Positions 41,959-51,077 are shown, numbered from the stretch's first letter. The stretch: DNA of 64,000 nucleotides from JBGAPI01 sp044221335 (GCA_044221335.1 JBGAPI010000003.1:1-64000), one strand, 5' to 3'. Numbers and translations: made by a program. Notes: generated from the sequence alone by a model not told the origin.

Positions 41959-42720
41959 ATGATCCGCCACGCTACCGTCCGCTCGCTCATCTCCCCCGAG
42001 GAATGGCAGGCCCGCGTCGACCTCGCCGCCGCCTACCGGCTGGTCGCCCACTACCACTGGGACGACCTGGTGTTCACCCACATCTCGATGCGGGTGCCCG
42101 GTCCGGACCACCATTTCCTGATCAATCCCTACGGCATGCTGTTCGAGGAGATCACCGCGTCGTCCCTGGTCAAGGTCGATCTCGACGGCAACAAGGTGAT
42201 GGAGTCGCCGCACCCGGTGAATCCGGCGGGTTTCACCATCCACAGCGCCGTGCACGCCGCGCGCGAGGACGCGCTGTGCGTGATGCACACCCACACGCTG
42301 AACGGCGTCGCGGTGTCGGCGCAGCGGGAGGGTCTCCGGCCGATCTCGCAGCAGTCCCTGTTCGTGCTGGCGGCGCTCGGCTACCACGACTACGAGGGCG
42401 TAGCGCTCAACCCGGACGAGAAGCCGCGGCTCGTCGCCGACCTCGGCGGCAACGCCTTCCTGATGCTGCGCAATCACGGCCTGCTGACGGTCGGACCGAA
42501 CGTCGCCGAGGCCTTCCTCGCGATGTACATCTTCGAGGCGGCGTGCGCGATCCAGGTGCGCGCGATGGCGGGAGGCGGCGAGCTGATCCCGATTCCCAAG
42601 CCGCTGGTCGACGGCATCAAGGCACAGGCGGCGGCGGTCACCCGCGGGATGGGTGGCGGGCTGGTGTGGCCGGGACTGTTGCGCAAGCTCGATCGCCTCG
42701 ACCCGTCGTTCCGGGATTGA
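41959..42720 (+). CDS. Class II aldolase/adducin family protein
   Basis: A 253-residue protein of the zinc-dependent class II aldolase/adducin family. Zinc-binding histidines are seen in CVMHTHTLNG and in FLMLRNHGLLTVG; early motifs include WDDLVFTHISMRVPG and LINPYGMLFEEI. Related genes are annotated as adducin-like without a fixed substrate. GGGAG precedes the ATG. It stands alone, divergent from the peroxidase operon. Confidence 0.88.
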   Translation: MIRHATVRSLISPEEWQARVDLAAAYRLVAHYHWDDLVFTHISMRVPGPDHHFLINPYGMLFEEITASSLVKVDLDGNKVMESPHPVNPAGFTIHSAVHAAREDALCVMHTHTLNGVAVSAQREGLRPISQQSLFVLAALGYHDYEGVALNPDEKPRLVADLGGNAFLMLRNHGLLTVGPNVAEAFLAMYIFEAACAIQVRAMAGGGELIPIPKPLVDGIKAQAAAVTRGMGGGLVWPGLLRKLDRLDPSFRD

Positions 42721-42722
42721 AG

Positions 42723-42838
42723 GCAGGGCGCGCCCTGCGCGCCGTCGCCGCACCGCTCCGGTCGTGCGTCCTACGGCGGGTGCGCCGAGGCGCACCCTGC
42801 GTGCGATGCCTCGAGACGGCGGCCGGTGACCGCCCTAA
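42723..42838. repeat. Cluster of three different short palindromes
   Basis: Three palindromes lie in tandem between convergent genes: GCAGGGCGCGCCCTGC (42723-42738, perfect), GGGTGCGCCGAGGCGCACCC (42778-42797) and a family A unit GGCGGCCGGTGACCGCCCTA (about 42818-42837). The second type recurs at 54543 and the third at 13301, 13396, 44361 and 57677. Confidence 0.6.
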
Positions 42839-43590
42839 GGAGCGCACAACTGCGTCAGCACGATATCGTCGATCAGGATCGAATCGGTGATCATCGACGG
42901 CGACTGCAGCACGCTCCAGGAGTCCACCGCGATTCCGCCGCTGATGTTCTGCAGTTACGCCGAACTGTCGGTACCGGTGATCTGCCAGGACGCGGGCTCG
43001 GTGCTGCCATCCGACCAGAACCGGGCACGCAGTTCGGTGGTTGTCGGGTTCAGCTGCCGGGTCTGGAAGCGGGCACGATAGACCGTGCCGACCGCCGGTC
43101 CGGCGACACCGGTGCTGTGCGCGATCTGTTCCTCGTTGCCGTTGGTCTCCCGCCATACGCCGACGCCCGGCAGGCCGCGGAAGCTGCCCTCGATGAAGAT
43201 CGCGTAGCCCTGCCCGTTCGGGATCGTCTCGGTCAGGTAGCCGCCGTTCTGCCGCACGTAGAAACCGACTCCCTGGGTCGACGCGTTCTCCAGGCGGAAG
43301 CGGAAGGTGACGTCGACGTCGCGCGTGGCCGTGTCCGCTTTCATCCGCCCGAGCGAGTAGCCGGTCGGGCCAGGGCGCAGTCGGCCGAAGCTGCCCTGCA
43401 CGTCCGCCAGTGCGACATCGCCGGCGACCCGCCAGGGCGCCGGCCAGCCCGCGCCGTCGGCGGCAGCGAAGGTCTCGATGAACGTGGGGACGCCGCAGTC
43501 GGCATCGAAGGTGTCGGCGAAGATCAGGTCGGCCGGACTCGCCGCTCGCGCGCCGAGTCCCAGGGTGAGCCCCAGCAGGAGCCGTCTCAT
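42835..43590 (-). pseudogene. Secreted LamG-like protein gene interrupted by an in-frame TAA
   Basis: From the ATG at 43590 a signal peptide (MRRLLLGLTLGLGARAA) is followed by the motif ADLIFADTFDAD and a beta-sandwich-like region (WPAPWRVAGDVALADVQGSF, VGFYVRQNGGYLTETIPNG, ARFQTRQLNPTTTELRARFW). Translation stops at TAA (42957-42955) after SWQITGTDSSA. The same frame then continues LQNISGGIAVDSWSVLQSPS, ending SILIDDIVLTQLCAP and TAG at 42835, the expected last strands of such a domain. So the gene probably lost about 40 residues to one point mutation. The upstream ATG at 43635 is an alternative start. Confidence 0.75.
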
Positions 43591-43710
43591 GGCGCACGAC
43601 GGCGCGACCCGACGAAGTAGGTTCACGGGACTCATCAGTGGGTGATGATAGGGCAGCGCTGCCCATGCCTTCGTGCGTCGATACCCCGGATTGCCCCTTT
43701 GGTCAGCGGG

Positions 43711-43753
43711 CGCGGGGCCCGGGCACAGCCCCGGGCACAGCCCGGGCCCCGCG
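43711..43753. repeat. Long GC-only hairpin
   Basis: A perfect 14-bp inverted repeat (CGCGGGGCCCGGGC with its complement) surrounds a 15-base loop that itself contains CCCGGG. It lies between the glycine-zipper gene and the broken secreted gene. It could act as a terminator without a T-tract or be another extragenic palindrome. Confidence 0.5.
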
Positions 43754-43812
43754 GGGGTGACACGGCCAGCAAGCGTGGCCGAGCGAGGCCACGGTTCCCG
43801 CGGTGAATCCCG

Positions 43813-44229
43813 CTAGTAGGGGCGGACGCGGCCGTCGTCGATGATCACCCGGCTGCCCTCGTGGACGCCGTTCAGGTGACCCTGCTGGACGGTGACGTAG
43901 CGACCGTTGTCGGTGCGCACCGTGATCTCGTAGTGGTCCTTGCCCTTGCGGCGCTTCTCGACATTGTGGCCGATCACGCCGCCGGCCACGGCACCGGCCA
44001 CGGTCGCGGCCTTGCGGCCGTCGCCCTTGCCGATCGTGCTGCCGAGGACGCCGCCGGCGACCGCGCCGATCACCGTTCCGGCGCCGCTGGTACGCCCTTG
44101 CTCACGCCAGACCTCGATGCGCTCGACGTAACCGCAGTTGTCGCAGCGGTAGCGGGCATAACTCGGGGTCGCGACGCCGAGGCCGATCAGCGCCAGGGTC
44201 AGGGCCATCCATCCGGTTCGCTTGTTCAT
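43813..44229 (-). CDS. Glycine-zipper 2TM domain outer membrane protein
   Basis: A 138-residue exported protein. The signal peptide is MNKRTGWMALTLALIGLGVA plus TPSYA. The mature part starts with RYRCDNCGYVERIEVW (a CxxC pair), then the glycine zipper (GTVIGAVAGGVLGSTIGKGD, AATVAGAVAGGVIGHN), then a soluble C-terminal strand region (YEITVRTDNGRYVTVQQGHL). It resembles SlyB/YcfJ-type proteins that stabilise the outer membrane. GGAG precedes the start. It shares the zipper layout with the gene at 12175. Confidence 0.88.
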   Translation of the reverse strand: MNKRTGWMALTLALIGLGVATPSYARYRCDNCGYVERIEVWREQGRTSGAGTVIGAVAGGVLGSTIGKGDGRKAATVAGAVAGGVIGHNVEKRRKGKDHYEITVRTDNGRYVTVQQGHLNGVHEGSRVIIDDGRVRPY

Positions 44230-44360
44230 GACAGTTCTCCGGTTGCGTACAGCGCCTACAGGAAAGCCGAAAACGCCTGAATAATCCGTGACATGGCGCA
44301 CGCCAGCCGGCGTGCCGTTCAGGTGACGGACAGTCTGGTCGGGCGGGCAATGCCCGCTCC

Positions 44361-44393
44361 GCGCCTCGCAACGGCGGGCAGTGACCGCCCTAC
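44361..44393 (+). repeat. REP-like palindrome, family A copy at the VWA gene end
   Basis: GCGCCTCGCAACGGCGGGCA followed by GTGACCGCCCTAC, with a further GCGGGCA/TGCCCGC palindrome just before it. It ends on the stop codon of the VWA protein gene. Confidence 0.55.
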
Positions 44394-45568
44394 GCGTGCC
44401 GCAGCTTTTCGATCGCACGGCCCAGCCCTGCCAGCGTCATCGGGAACATGCGGTCGCCGATCAGCTTGCGGGTGAGGTCGATCGAGGCGTGGTAGCCCCA
44501 GGTGTCCTCCGCCATCGGATTCAGCCAGACCGTGCGCGGATAGACGTCGGTCAGCCGCTTCATCCAGACGGAACCGGGCTCCTCGTTCCAGTGCTCGACC
44601 GAGCCGCCGGCCTGGACGATCTCGTAGGGACTCATGCAGGCATCGCCGACGAACACCACCCGGTAGTCGGCGGCGTACTTGTGCAGGATGTCCATCGTCG
44701 CCGTGGTGTCGGTGTAGCGCCGGCTGTTGTCCTTCCACACCCGCTCGTACAGGAAATTGTGGAAGTAGAAGTGCTCGAGGTGCTTGAACTCGGTCTTGGC
44801 CGCGGAGAACAGTTCCTCGCAGACCCGGATGTGGTCGTCCATGGAACCGCCGATGTCGAGGAACAGCAGCACCTTCACCGCGTTGTGGCGTTCCGGGCGG
44901 AACTTGAGATCGAGCCAGCCGGCGTTGCGTGCGGTCTCGCGGATGGTGCCGTCGAGGTCCAGCTCGTCCTCGGCGCCGCTGCGGGCGAAACGGCGCAGCT
45001 GGCGCAGCGCCACCTTGATGTTGCGGGTCCCGAGCTCGATCTGGTCGTCGAGGTTGCGGTACTGGCGCTGCTCCCAGACCTTGACCGCGCTGCGGTTGCG
45101 CGAGGCGCCGCCGATGCGGACGCCCTGCGGGTTGAAGCCGGAATTGCCGAACGGCGAGGTACCGCCGGTGCCGATCCAGCGGCTGCCGCCCTGGTGGCGG
45201 CCCTGCTGCTCGGCCAGGCGATCCTTCAGTGCCTGCATCAGTTCGTCGAAGCCGCCCAGCGCCTTGATCTTCGCCTTCTCTTCGTCGGTCAGCATCAGCT
45301 CGGCCTGGCGCCGGAGCCACTCTTCCGGCACCGAGCCGAACAGCTCGTCGCCGATCGCGGTCACGCCTTTGAAGTAGGCGCCGAACACGCGGTCGTAGAG
45401 GTCGTATCGGGTCTCGTCCTTGACCATGCAGGTGCGCGCGAGCAGGTAGAAGTCGTCGATCGTGGTGTCGGCGACTCCCCGCTTCAACGCCTCGAGCAGC
45501 GCGAGGAATTCCGTGAGGCTGGGCTTCAGGCCCGCAAGCCTCAGGGCGAAGAAGAACCCGATCAGCAT
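44390..45568 (-). CDS. VWA domain protein (CoxE/YehP-like), partner of MoxR ATPase
   Basis: A 392-residue cytoplasmic protein. The N-terminal helical part (SLTEFLALLEALKRG, DDFYLLARTCMVKDE) precedes a von Willebrand A domain with the metal-site sequence LFLDIGGSMDDH (residues 238-242 give DxGxS) and later FVGDACMSPYEI. Such proteins work with MoxR AAA+ ATPases in assembling or activating metal-containing or envelope complexes; the client is unknown here. It lies 85 bp after the MoxR gene. The ATG at 45568 (MLIGFFFALR) is preferred over one at 45622. Confidence 0.88.
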   Translation of the reverse strand: MLIGFFFALRLAGLKPSLTEFLALLEALKRGVADTTIDDFYLLARTCMVKDETRYDLYDRVFGAYFKGVTAIGDELFGSVPEEWLRRQAELMLTDEEKAKIKALGGFDELMQALKDRLAEQQGRHQGGSRWIGTGGTSPFGNSGFNPQGVRIGGASRNRSAVKVWEQRQYRNLDDQIELGTRNIKVALRQLRRFARSGAEDELDLDGTIRETARNAGWLDLKFRPERHNAVKVLLFLDIGGSMDDHIRVCEELFSAAKTEFKHLEHFYFHNFLYERVWKDNSRRYTDTTATMDILHKYAADYRVVFVGDACMSPYEIVQAGGSVEHWNEEPGSVWMKRLTDVYPRTVWLNPMAEDTWGYHASIDLTRKLIGDRMFPMTLAGLGRAIEKLRHA

Positions 45569-45653
45569 CGCCGCGCACCCGGACCGCGACCGCCGTCGCC
45601 CCGCCGCGCCGGACGACGGCAAGGGCCGGCCGCGTGCGAACCGGTCGACCCGC

Positions 45654-46493
45654 TCACGACCGCCGCGCCATGAACGCGAGCTTCTCGAACAGCTGCACGT
45701 CCGCCTCGTTCTTCAGCAGCGCGCCGTACAGCGGCGGGATCGACTTGCGGGCGTTCTTCTCGTGCAGCACTTCCGCCGGGATGTCCTCCGCGAGCAGCAG
45801 CTTCAGCCAGTCGAGCAGCTCGGAGGTCGACGGCTTCTTCTTCAGGCCCGGCGCTTCGCGCAGGTTGAAGAACGCCACCAGCGCCGCGTTGACCAGGTCC
45901 CGCTTCAGGCCGGGATAGTGCACGTCGACGATGCGCCGCATCGTTTCCTCGTCGGGGAAGCGGATGTAGTGGAAGAAGCAGCGGCGCAGGAAGGCGTCCG
46001 GCAGCTCCTTCTCGTTGTTGGAGGTGATGAATACGATCGGCCGCTCGCGGGCGCGGACGGTTTCGCCGGTCTCGTAGACATGGAAGTCCATCCGGTCGAG
46101 TTCGCGCAGGAGGTCGTTGGGAAACTCGATGTCGGCCTTGTCGATCTCGTCGATCAGGAGCACCGCACGGCGCTCGCTGGTGAAGGCCTGCCAGAGCTTG
46201 CCGGGGATGATGTAGTTGCGGATGTCCGACACCTTGGGGTCGCCGAGCTGGGAGTCGCGCAGGCGCGAGACCGCGTCGTACTCGTAGAGCCCGTGCTGCG
46301 CCTTGGTGGTCGACTTGATGTGCCATTCCAGCAGCGGGGCTCCGAGCGCCTCGGCCACCTCGATCGCCAGCTGGGTCTTGCCGGTGCCGGGTTCGCCCTT
46401 GATCAGCAGCGGTCGCTGCAGCGTGATCGCGGCATTCACCGCGAGCTTGAGTTCGTCGGTGGCGACATAGGTCGAGGTGTCGGTGAAACGCAT
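45654..46493 (-). CDS. MoxR-family AAA+ ATPase
   Basis: A 279-residue AAA+ chaperone. Walker A GEPGTGKT is at residues 33-40, Walker B is LLIDEIDKAD and sensor I lies in PIVFITSNNEKELPDAFLRR. The pair MoxR plus VWA protein is a common two-gene module. GGAG lies seven bases before the ATG at 46493. It is divergent from a methyltransferase gene (112-bp gap). No client gene such as a dehydrogenase is adjacent. Confidence 0.93.
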   Translation of the reverse strand: MRFTDTSTYVATDELKLAVNAAITLQRPLLIKGEPGTGKTQLAIEVAEALGAPLLEWHIKSTTKAQHGLYEYDAVSRLRDSQLGDPKVSDIRNYIIPGKLWQAFTSERRAVLLIDEIDKADIEFPNDLLRELDRMDFHVYETGETVRARERPIVFITSNNEKELPDAFLRRCFFHYIRFPDEETMRRIVDVHYPGLKRDLVNAALVAFFNLREAPGLKKKPSTSELLDWLKLLLAEDIPAEVLHEKNARKSIPPLYGALLKNEADVQLFEKLAFMARRS

Positions 46494-46604
46494 CGGCTCG
46501 CTCCGGAATCGGTCGCGACGAGAGTACAACCGACACTGGGAGGGAGCCTCCACCCCGATTGCGGCATCATCCGCGGTCGGACCCGAACCGCACGGCCGGC
46601 CCCG

Positions 46605-47207
46605 ATGAGCAAACAGTACGACCGCGACTACTTCGACCGCTGGTACCGCGATCCCGCGACCGCGGTGAAGTCCGACGCGACCCTCGCCCGCAAGGTCGCG
46701 ATGGCGGTGGCGATCACCGAGTACCACCTCGCCCGGCCGCTGCGGTCGGTCCTCGACGTCGGCTGCGGCGAAGGCGCGTGGCGCGAGCCGCTGCTCGCGC
46801 TGCGGCCCGGTCTTTCCTACCTCGGCCTCGACGGCAGCGGCTACGCGATCGGTCGCCACGGCGCCGCACGCAACCTCCGGCTCTGTCGATTCGAGGACCT
46901 GGACACCGTCGAACTGGATGAACCGGTCGATCTGCTGGTCTGCAGCGACGTGCTGCACTACCTCGACACCCGCGTGCTGCGCCGCGGCCTCGCCGAGTTC
47001 GGTCGCCTGTGCGACGGCGTCGCCTACATCGACCTGTTCGCGCGCGGCGACCGCTTCGTCGGAGACCGCGACGGCTACGTTGCCCGGCCCGCCCGCTGGT
47101 ATCGGGCCGAATTCGAGCAGCACGGCTGGACCTCCGCCGGCGGAAACTGCTACCTCTCCGCCTACCTTGCCGACGAGGCGACGGCGCTGGAGGCGTTTCC
47201 GCTGTAG
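46605..47207 (+). CDS. Class I SAM-dependent methyltransferase
   Basis: A 200-residue methyltransferase. The SAM motif VLDVGCGEGAW lies at about 49-59, followed by LGLDGSGYAI and CSDVLHYLDTRVL (post-I and motif IV regions). The substrate is not evident; the late IDLFARGDRFVGDRDG is not diagnostic. The start at 46605 (MSKQYDRDYFDRWYRDP) fits relatives. It is divergent from moxR and 47 bp before the cyclophilin gene. Confidence 0.85.
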   Translation: MSKQYDRDYFDRWYRDPATAVKSDATLARKVAMAVAITEYHLARPLRSVLDVGCGEGAWREPLLALRPGLSYLGLDGSGYAIGRHGAARNLRLCRFEDLDTVELDEPVDLLVCSDVLHYLDTRVLRRGLAEFGRLCDGVAYIDLFARGDRFVGDRDGYVARPARWYRAEFEQHGWTSAGGNCYLSAYLADEATALEAFPL

Positions 47208-47254
47208 CGTTGCCCGCCTCCGTCTTCCCGTCGCCGTCCCCGAGGCCTCCACCG

Positions 47255-48193
47255 ATGAAACCGACGCTCCTCGCCACCGCCCTCGCCCCTGCCCTGCTGT
47301 TCGCCGGCGCCGCCACGCTCGCCGGCGACCATGGTCCCGCCGCGACCGCGGCCAAGTCCCGCTCGATGACCGAGATCCTGTCGACCTCCAAGGCCTCGGA
47401 GTGGCGCGCCCTGGATCCCGCCAACCTCCTCTACCTCGACCTGCCGGCCGGCCAGGTGGTGATCGAGCTGTCCTCGGACTTCGCGCCGAAGCATGTCGCC
47501 AACATCAGGAAACTGGCGAAGCAGGGCTACTTCGACGGCCTCGCCATCCTGCGGTCGCAGGACAACTACGTGGTGCAATGGGGCGATCCGAATGGCGGCG
47601 ACGAAAACAACTCCAAGGCCAGGCCGATGGGCGATGCCGCCTCCACGGTCGAGTCCGAGTTCGAGACGCCGTGGTCGAAGACGATCGACTACACGAAGCT
47701 GCCCGATGGCGACCTCTACGCGCCGGAAGTCGGATTCTCCAGCAGCATGCCGGTCGGGCGCGACCCGAAGACGGGTCGCGGCTGGCTCACGCACTGCTAC
47801 GGCATGGTCGGGGTCGGTCGCGGCAATGCGACCGACAGCGGCAGCGGCGCCGAACTCTATGTCGTCAACGGCCACGCGCCACGGCACCTCGACCACAACG
47901 TGACCGTGGTCGGTCGGGTCGTGCAGGGCATGGAGCTGCTGTCGGCCCTGCCGCGCGGCACCGGTCCGCTGGGTTTCTACGAGAAGCCGGAACAGATGAC
48001 GACGATCACCCGCATCCGCGTCGGCAGCGAGGTGCCGGCCGGCGAACGCAAGGAACTCGAGGTGCTGCGCAATGGCAGCGCGAGTTTCAACGAGTTGACC
48101 GAGATGCGCCGCAACCGCCGCGACGACTGGTACGTGGCGCCCGCCGGGCACATCGAGCTGTGCAACGTCCTCCTGCCGGTGCGCACCCGATAG
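47255..48193 (+). CDS. Periplasmic cyclophilin-type peptidyl-prolyl isomerase
   Basis: A 312-residue protein with a signal peptide (MKPTLLATALAPALLFAGAA). The cyclophilin domain (about 55-270) has LYLDLPAGQVVIELSSDFAP, KHVANIRKLAKQGYFDGLAI, VQWGDP and GMVGVGRGNATDSGSGAELY. It carries inserted and C-terminal extra sequence (ITRIRVGSEVPAGERKELEV, ending LCNVLLPVRTR), making it larger than PpiA. Expected to speed proline isomerisation in periplasmic folding. Confidence 0.88.
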   Translation: MKPTLLATALAPALLFAGAATLAGDHGPAATAAKSRSMTEILSTSKASEWRALDPANLLYLDLPAGQVVIELSSDFAPKHVANIRKLAKQGYFDGLAILRSQDNYVVQWGDPNGGDENNSKARPMGDAASTVESEFETPWSKTIDYTKLPDGDLYAPEVGFSSSMPVGRDPKTGRGWLTHCYGMVGVGRGNATDSGSGAELYVVNGHAPRHLDHNVTVVGRVVQGMELLSALPRGTGPLGFYEKPEQMTTITRIRVGSEVPAGERKELEVLRNGSASFNELTEMRRNRRDDWYVAPAGHIELCNVLLPVRTR

Positions 48194-48276
48194 GACGAGC
48201 GGCACGCGAGTCCCGATCGCGGCACGCGTCCCGCCGGCGAGATGGCGGGTTCCCCTCATTTTCCGGAATATCCGAC

Positions 48277-48735
48277 ATGCCCAGACTCTGGAAACCCTCC
48301 CGCGGCAAGCTCGGACCGCTGTCGCCACTGCTCGGCGCATGGCGCGCCACCGCGGACTCGCCGCGCGGTCCGCTGGTATGCGAGCGCCGCTTCGCGCTCG
48401 AACTCGGCGGCACCTACGTCAGGCTGGACGCCCACTGGCGCTTCGGAGGGACGCTCGGCTACAGCGAGCTCGCGCTGTTCGGCGCCGGAACGGGTGGCAC
48501 GCTGGAATTCTGGTCCTTCACCAGCGACGGCAAGCGGTCGCAGGGTCGACGCAGCGAGCCGACGGGTTTGCCGGCCGAAGCGATCGCCTTCGAGGCCGAG
48601 ATGCCCGCCGGGCGGGCCCGGCAGGCCTACTGGCCGAATGCGGACGGCAGCATCGGCTACGCGGTCGAGGCCCGCAACGCGAAGGGCTGGCGGCGCTTCC
48701 TCGAACACCGCTACGTCCGCGTCGACGGCGACTGA
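48277..48735 (+). CDS. Uncharacterised lipocalin-like/DUF1579-type protein
   Basis: A 152-residue protein without signal peptide. The pattern LLGAWRATADSPRGPLVCER near the N-terminus and repeated beta-strand segments (YVRLDAHWRF, LEFWSFTSDGKRSQGR, RFLEHRYVRVDGD) suggest a small beta-barrel of the DUF1579/nitrobindin-like type, but no decisive motif is present. It follows the cyclophilin gene by 83 bp on the same strand and converges with the FG-GAP gene. Confidence 0.6.
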   Translation: MPRLWKPSRGKLGPLSPLLGAWRATADSPRGPLVCERRFALELGGTYVRLDAHWRFGGTLGYSELALFGAGTGGTLEFWSFTSDGKRSQGRRSEPTGLPAEAIAFEAEMPAGRARQAYWPNADGSIGYAVEARNAKGWRRFLEHRYVRVDGD

Positions 48736-48745
48736 GGGACTCTCC

Positions 48746-49990
48746 TCAGGGGCAGGCGATGGCCTGGCTCTCGAGGCTGTCGCTGAACAGTACGTCGCGC
48801 CCGTCGAAGATCGCGACGGCACCGCCGCGTTGTGCCGCCACATCGTCGCCCGGAGTGCCGATGGCCGCGGCCAGCACCGTACCGCTCGCCGACCAGCCGA
48901 ACAGGCCGTCGATGCTGGCGGTGCGCGGCGTCCACGGGCTGCCGGCGATCCAGTTCACGCCGTCGAAGCTCATCGGCTGCACCGCGCCGCACGCGCCACC
49001 CCCGCGGGCGAAGGGCATTCCGACGAGCAGCGACGGCGACGTTCCGCCCAGACTCCATCCTGCCCGATCGCCGGAGATCGAATTCAGAGGAAGCAGGACG
49101 GGCGTCGCCGCCGCCGAGGCGAAGTCGAGGATCTGACCCGACTGTCCCGCCGCGAGCGGCGCCGCGACGATCAGGTGCGCGCCACGGATCGCGACGGCGT
49201 GCCCGAACAGAGCGCCGGTCGAGGGCGGGTTGCCGACCAGGCGGGTCGACGTGGACCAGGTGACCGCGCTGCGGGAGAACAGGTAGGCCGCTCCGGCGGC
49301 ATACTCGAGCGAGATCTTCTTGTACGGTGCCCCGACCAGCGCGGTGTCACCGTCGAGCGCCACCGCGTGGCCGAAGAAGTCGTGCTGCCTGCGGTCCGAC
49401 GCCACGAGGCGCGCCTGCAGGCTCCACAGGCCCGCCGTGCGGACCATCACGTATGCGGCACCGCGGGTGCTGTCCGCCCGCTCGGATCCGACGAGGAGGG
49501 TATCGCCGGACAGGGCCAGCGCGCCGCCGTAACGGTCACCGGCGACGCCGTCCGGAGGGACGATTCGCGCCTGCAGTACCCAGCCGGCGCCCTCGTCGGT
49601 GTAGACGTAGACCGCGCCGCTGCCGATGCCGGTCGCGCCGACCGCGAGCGTGTTGCCGTCGAGCGCGACCGCCGCGCCGAACTGGGCGCCGGGGAGGCCA
49701 TCCGCGGGCACCGTCCGGCCGCGTGACGCGCACGGCCAGCTGGCGCAATCCCAGGTATCGACCGCACCCGTACCCTGGGCGACGCCCGGCGCGCCGGAGG
49801 CCACGCGGTCCCCGCTGCGGGCGATGGCGAAGCCGGTTTCGTCCAGCATCGCCTCGGACGCCGGTCGCAGAACGCCGATCCCGGAATCGGCATGCACCGC
49901 GCAGACCGCCAGCGCCGCGGCAAACCCGAACATGCGGGCCACGTGCGCGGCGGCAGGGTTCGCGAACAGGGGACGGGCGGAGTGCGACAT
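48746..49990 (-). CDS. Secreted FG-GAP repeat (integrin-like propeller) protein
   Basis: A 414-residue exported protein with a signal peptide (ARMFGFAAALAVCAVHA). Several FG-GAP-type repeats follow, each of the form FGxAVALDGxTLAVGAT or YGGALALSGDTLLVGS with a VYVYTDEG or AYLFSRS strand, predicting a calcium-stabilised seven-bladed propeller. Near the C-terminus DVLFSDSLESQAIACP holds a variant of the LFxDxFE motif shared by other secreted proteins here. Function unknown, presumably adhesion or binding at the surface. Confidence 0.83.
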   Translation of the reverse strand: MSHSARPLFANPAAAHVARMFGFAAALAVCAVHADSGIGVLRPASEAMLDETGFAIARSGDRVASGAPGVAQGTGAVDTWDCASWPCASRGRTVPADGLPGAQFGAAVALDGNTLAVGATGIGSGAVYVYTDEGAGWVLQARIVPPDGVAGDRYGGALALSGDTLLVGSERADSTRGAAYVMVRTAGLWSLQARLVASDRRQHDFFGHAVALDGDTALVGAPYKKISLEYAAGAAYLFSRSAVTWSTSTRLVGNPPSTGALFGHAVAIRGAHLIVAAPLAAGQSGQILDFASAAATPVLLPLNSISGDRAGWSLGGTSPSLLVGMPFARGGGACGAVQPMSFDGVNWIAGSPWTPRTASIDGLFGWSASGTVLAAAIGTPGDDVAAQRGGAVAIFDGRDVLFSDSLESQAIACP

Positions 49991-50114
49991 GGCGCCATTA
50001 GGTGACCGCACGACGCCCAGGTCAAGCCGGCGCTGAGGGAAATCCCCCATGCCTCTCGCCGGACCGCGCGCACGGGGTCTACCCATCGCGTCGAGGGTTC
50101 CGCCACACTTCGGC

Positions 50115-50906
50115 ATGGTCCTCTTCGCTGCCCTGCTCTCCACGCTGCTCTATCTGCTCGCTGCCTACGGCGAGTGGCGGCGGGTCCGTCAGGGTGCCGT
50201 CGGGCCGCGCTGGCGGGCGCTCGCCGCGCTGATCGCCCACTTCGGCCTGCATCTGCAACAGGCTCTGGCGGGGCGTGGCCTCGACCTGCATTTTCTAGCC
50301 GCGCTGTCCGCAGTGGCGCTGTCGATGGCTGCGGTGACCTGGCTGGTGTCGATCCGCCAGCCGATCAATCGCCTCGGCATCGTGGTCTACCCCTTGTCGG
50401 CCCTGCTGGCGGCGAGCTACGGCCTGCTGCGCTCGCCGCCCTCGGTCGTCCCGGGTCAGACCTGGCAGATCAACCTGCATGCGCTTTTCGCCCTGCTCGC
50501 CTTCGGCGTCCTGGCGATCGCAGCCGTGGTCGCGCTGCTGATGGAGGCCCAGGAACAGGCCCTGCGGGCACGGCGGCTGTCCGACGTGCTCGGTTCCTTC
50601 CCGCCGCTGGCGACGGTCGAGTCCCTGCTGTTCCAGCTGATCGGCGCTGGTTTCGGCCTGTTGACCCTCACGCTGGTCACCGGCCTCGTATTCGTCGAAA
50701 ACCTGTTCGCGCAGCACCTGGTGCACAAGACCGTGCTGTCGATCGCCGCCTGGCTGATCTTCGGCATGTTGCTGGTGGCGCGCTGGCGCTACGGCTGGCG
50801 TGGCCGCCGCGCGGTGCGCTGGACGCTGACCGGCATGCTGTTCCTGTTCCTCGCCTTCGTCGGGGTCAAGTTCGTGCTGGAAATCGTGCTGCACCGCACG
50901 ACGTAG
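50115..50906 (+). CDS. CcsA/YpjD-family cytochrome c assembly-type membrane protein
   Basis: A 263-residue inner membrane protein with about eight hydrophobic segments. The family pattern includes WQINLHALFALLAFGVLAIA, LVTGLVFVENLFAQHLVHKT and WLIFGMLLVARWRYGWRGRR, with conserved His residues that could coordinate heme. YpjD usually lies beside ffh in gammaproteobacteria; here ffh is about 30 kb away. The ATG at 50115 is chosen because the preceding residues are Pro/Arg-rich. Role in metal or cytochrome metabolism is uncertain. Confidence 0.85.
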   Translation: MVLFAALLSTLLYLLAAYGEWRRVRQGAVGPRWRALAALIAHFGLHLQQALAGRGLDLHFLAALSAVALSMAAVTWLVSIRQPINRLGIVVYPLSALLAASYGLLRSPPSVVPGQTWQINLHALFALLAFGVLAIAAVVALLMEAQEQALRARRLSDVLGSFPPLATVESLLFQLIGAGFGLLTLTLVTGLVFVENLFAQHLVHKTVLSIAAWLIFGMLLVARWRYGWRGRRAVRWTLTGMLFLFLAFVGVKFVLEIVLHRTT

Positions 50907-51077
50907 AGCGGCAGCGGGGCGCTTGCGGTCCGCCGGATGCTGCTCCTGTGGTCGTGCCGGACTGCCCCCGCCGTCCTGACCCCGGGCCGTGACCGGCGGT
51001 GACGGCCGGATACCCCGGAACGCCGATGGACATCGCGGTCGATTTTCGCGACGTACGGACGTGTTCAGACATTTCAA

